Assembly: GCA_013373005.1 (NCBI GenBank) | Contig: JABXIP010000447.1 | Coordinates: forward strand, 1 to 7,925 | DNA length: 7,925 nucleotides | Source: Cytophagia bacterium | GTDB taxonomy: Bacteria; Bacteroidota; Bacteroidia; Cytophagales; Cyclobacteriaceae | Direction of reading: 5' to 3' | Shown: positions 7,153 to 7,925 of the stretch, in pieces | Numbering within the stretch: the stretch's first letter is position 1 | Layout of the letters: every line of letters begins with the position of its first letter | Translations under genes and position numbers: made by a program | The notes under the pieces: model-generated | Database searches by the model: none | The model's input: the letters and a program-made list of their open reading frames with translations, nothing else | Told to the model about the DNA's origin: nothing

Positions 7153-7925
7153 TTAGCTCTTATAAATCGGTCTTACCCAATTCTCTGCAGGGCCATATTT
7201 GCTATCACTAGCCCACTGAATACCCCTTTTGATCATGGTCATGCCATTGGGCGACATGAGAACATGCGACAGGTTATGTCCTAACGAGGTGTAGAAGACT
7301 CGACCTTTGCCATACATCTTCTTCCAGGTTACGGGTATCACACAGCCATCAATCCACGGAGAATGCTCTCCGTTAAAGGTGGTAGTGGCCAAAACCTTCA
7401 CGTTCGGATCTACATGCATATAATATTGCTCGCTGTTAATGTTGAAATCGGTTAAGCCTGTAGTAACCGAATCGCTTTGATCAGTGATCTGGACCGAGTA
7501 GTCAATAACTCCACCAGGGTGTGCTACCCATTGCCCGCCAGTCATGAATTGGTATTCCGTATTGTTGCGAAATGAATCGCCCATGCCACCGTGCCAACCC
7601 GCCATTCCAGTTCCGTTTCTCACGGCTTCCAGTAAGCCTCGTTCTTGCTCACCAGTAATTTGGGCCATGGTAAATACCTGAACCACCAGATCAGTTTCTG
7701 CCATTAACTTTTTATCAGTATAAGGTTCAAGGTTGTCGAATACTGAGACTTCTGCACCCTCAGCTTCCATCCAAGGCACCATATAGTCTTTGAATTTATC
7801 TGGCTCGTGTCCAGGCCAACCACCGTATAGGAAAAGTACTTTTCTTCCTTTAAGCGAAGGCAGTGGTGCTGGCTTTTCGATAGGTTTTGAGCTCAATTTC
7901 AGTGGTTTACCTACGAGTGCGGCAC
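7153..7925 (-). CDS. ThuA domain protein (glutamine-amidotransferase-like fold), N-terminus beyond right edge
   Basis: Seen: stop TAA at 7155-7153; the frame is open to the right edge, giving 256 codons. A TTG at 7896 is the only start-like codon near the domain, but in-frame codons before it read AALVGKPLK, like the end of a signal or linker, so the true start is probably outside the window. Counting from that TTG, ThuA signatures are LYGGWPGHE (23-31), GWHGG (100-104), a DSFRNNTEYQFMTGGQWVAHP segment soon after, and a TWKKMYGKGRVFYTSLGHN segment near the end. The nucleophile-elbow position that is Cys in class I glutamine amidotransferases appears to be His102 here, as expected for non-amidotransferase ThuA proteins. 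Known: ThuA was defined in rhizobial trehalose/sucrose utilisation and is tied to 3-keto-sugar metabolism. Inferred: a role in sugar catabolism, possibly extracytoplasmic. It precedes the DUF3703 gene by 3 bases. Confidence 0.85.
   Translation of the reverse strand, partial: AALVGKPLKLSSKPIEKPAPLPSLKGRKVLFLYGGWPGHEPDKFKDYMVPWMEAEGAEVSVFDNLEPYTDKKLMAETDLVVQVFTMAQITGEQERGLLEAVRNGTGMAGWHGGMGDSFRNNTEYQFMTGGQWVAHPGGVIDYSVQITDQSDSVTTGLTDFNINSEQYYMHVDPNVKVLATTTFNGEHSPWIDGCVIPVTWKKMYGKGRVFYTSLGHNLSHVLMSPNGMTMIKRGIQWASDSKYGPAENWVRPIYKS

Noticed and set aside
7894..7896. TTG as the start codon of the ThuA gene
   Set aside because: TTG starts are rare, and the in-frame sequence remains open and signal-like to the right edge, so the gene is better treated as partial.
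1..7925. CRISPR array, tRNA, insertion sequence or defence system
   Set aside because: I saw no regularly spaced repeats, no tRNA cloverleaf, no transposase and no defence-type domains; the coding content is carbohydrate enzymes plus small proteins.

Overview
The window looks like chromosomal DNA from a member of the Bacteroidota, most likely a Cytophagales-type organism. The basis is lipoproteins with short SPII signals, the lack of Shine-Dalgarno sites, a TTTG/TAnnTTTG-like promoter, and the family content. It is a carbohydrate-degradation neighbourhood. No tRNA, rRNA, CRISPR array, transposase or SusC/SusD pair is visible.

Layout: on the minus strand from about 3340 down to the left edge runs a two-gene unit. 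It encodes an 892-residue lipoprotein with a GH63/GH37-like (alpha/alpha)6 catalytic domain (615-3293), followed one base later by a GH172 (DUF2961) lipoprotein (start 613, cut by the left edge). A divergent 266-bp intergenic region (3294-3559) holds a candidate promoter for the minus-strand unit and a REPIN-like pair of hairpins with covarying stems. Rightwards from 3560 runs an 885-residue exported protein with a TIM-barrel glycosidase-like core fused to a C-terminal SUMF1/FGE-fold domain that lacks the two FGE cysteines. After a 41-bp gap with a tandem ATTACGA repeat comes a small, AT-rich, unrecognised gene (6259-6771). It converges with no spacer onto a minus-strand pair: a ThuA-domain protein (from the right edge to 7153) and a DUF3703 protein (6772-7149).

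How the genes may work together (inference): two putative outer-membrane lipoprotein glycosidases made from one message, and a divergently encoded exported glycosidase-like protein, would cooperate on a glycan outside the cytoplasm. The GH172 member points to alpha-furanosides (arabinofuranose or fructofuranose) as one linkage. ThuA proteins belong to sugar-catabolic gene sets, so the right-hand pair may act on a released sugar, but it is a separate transcription unit. The actual substrate cannot be read from this window. The most unusual items are the TIM-barrel plus degenerate SUMF1 fusion, the REPIN-like element between the divergent genes, and the compositionally distinct small gene.
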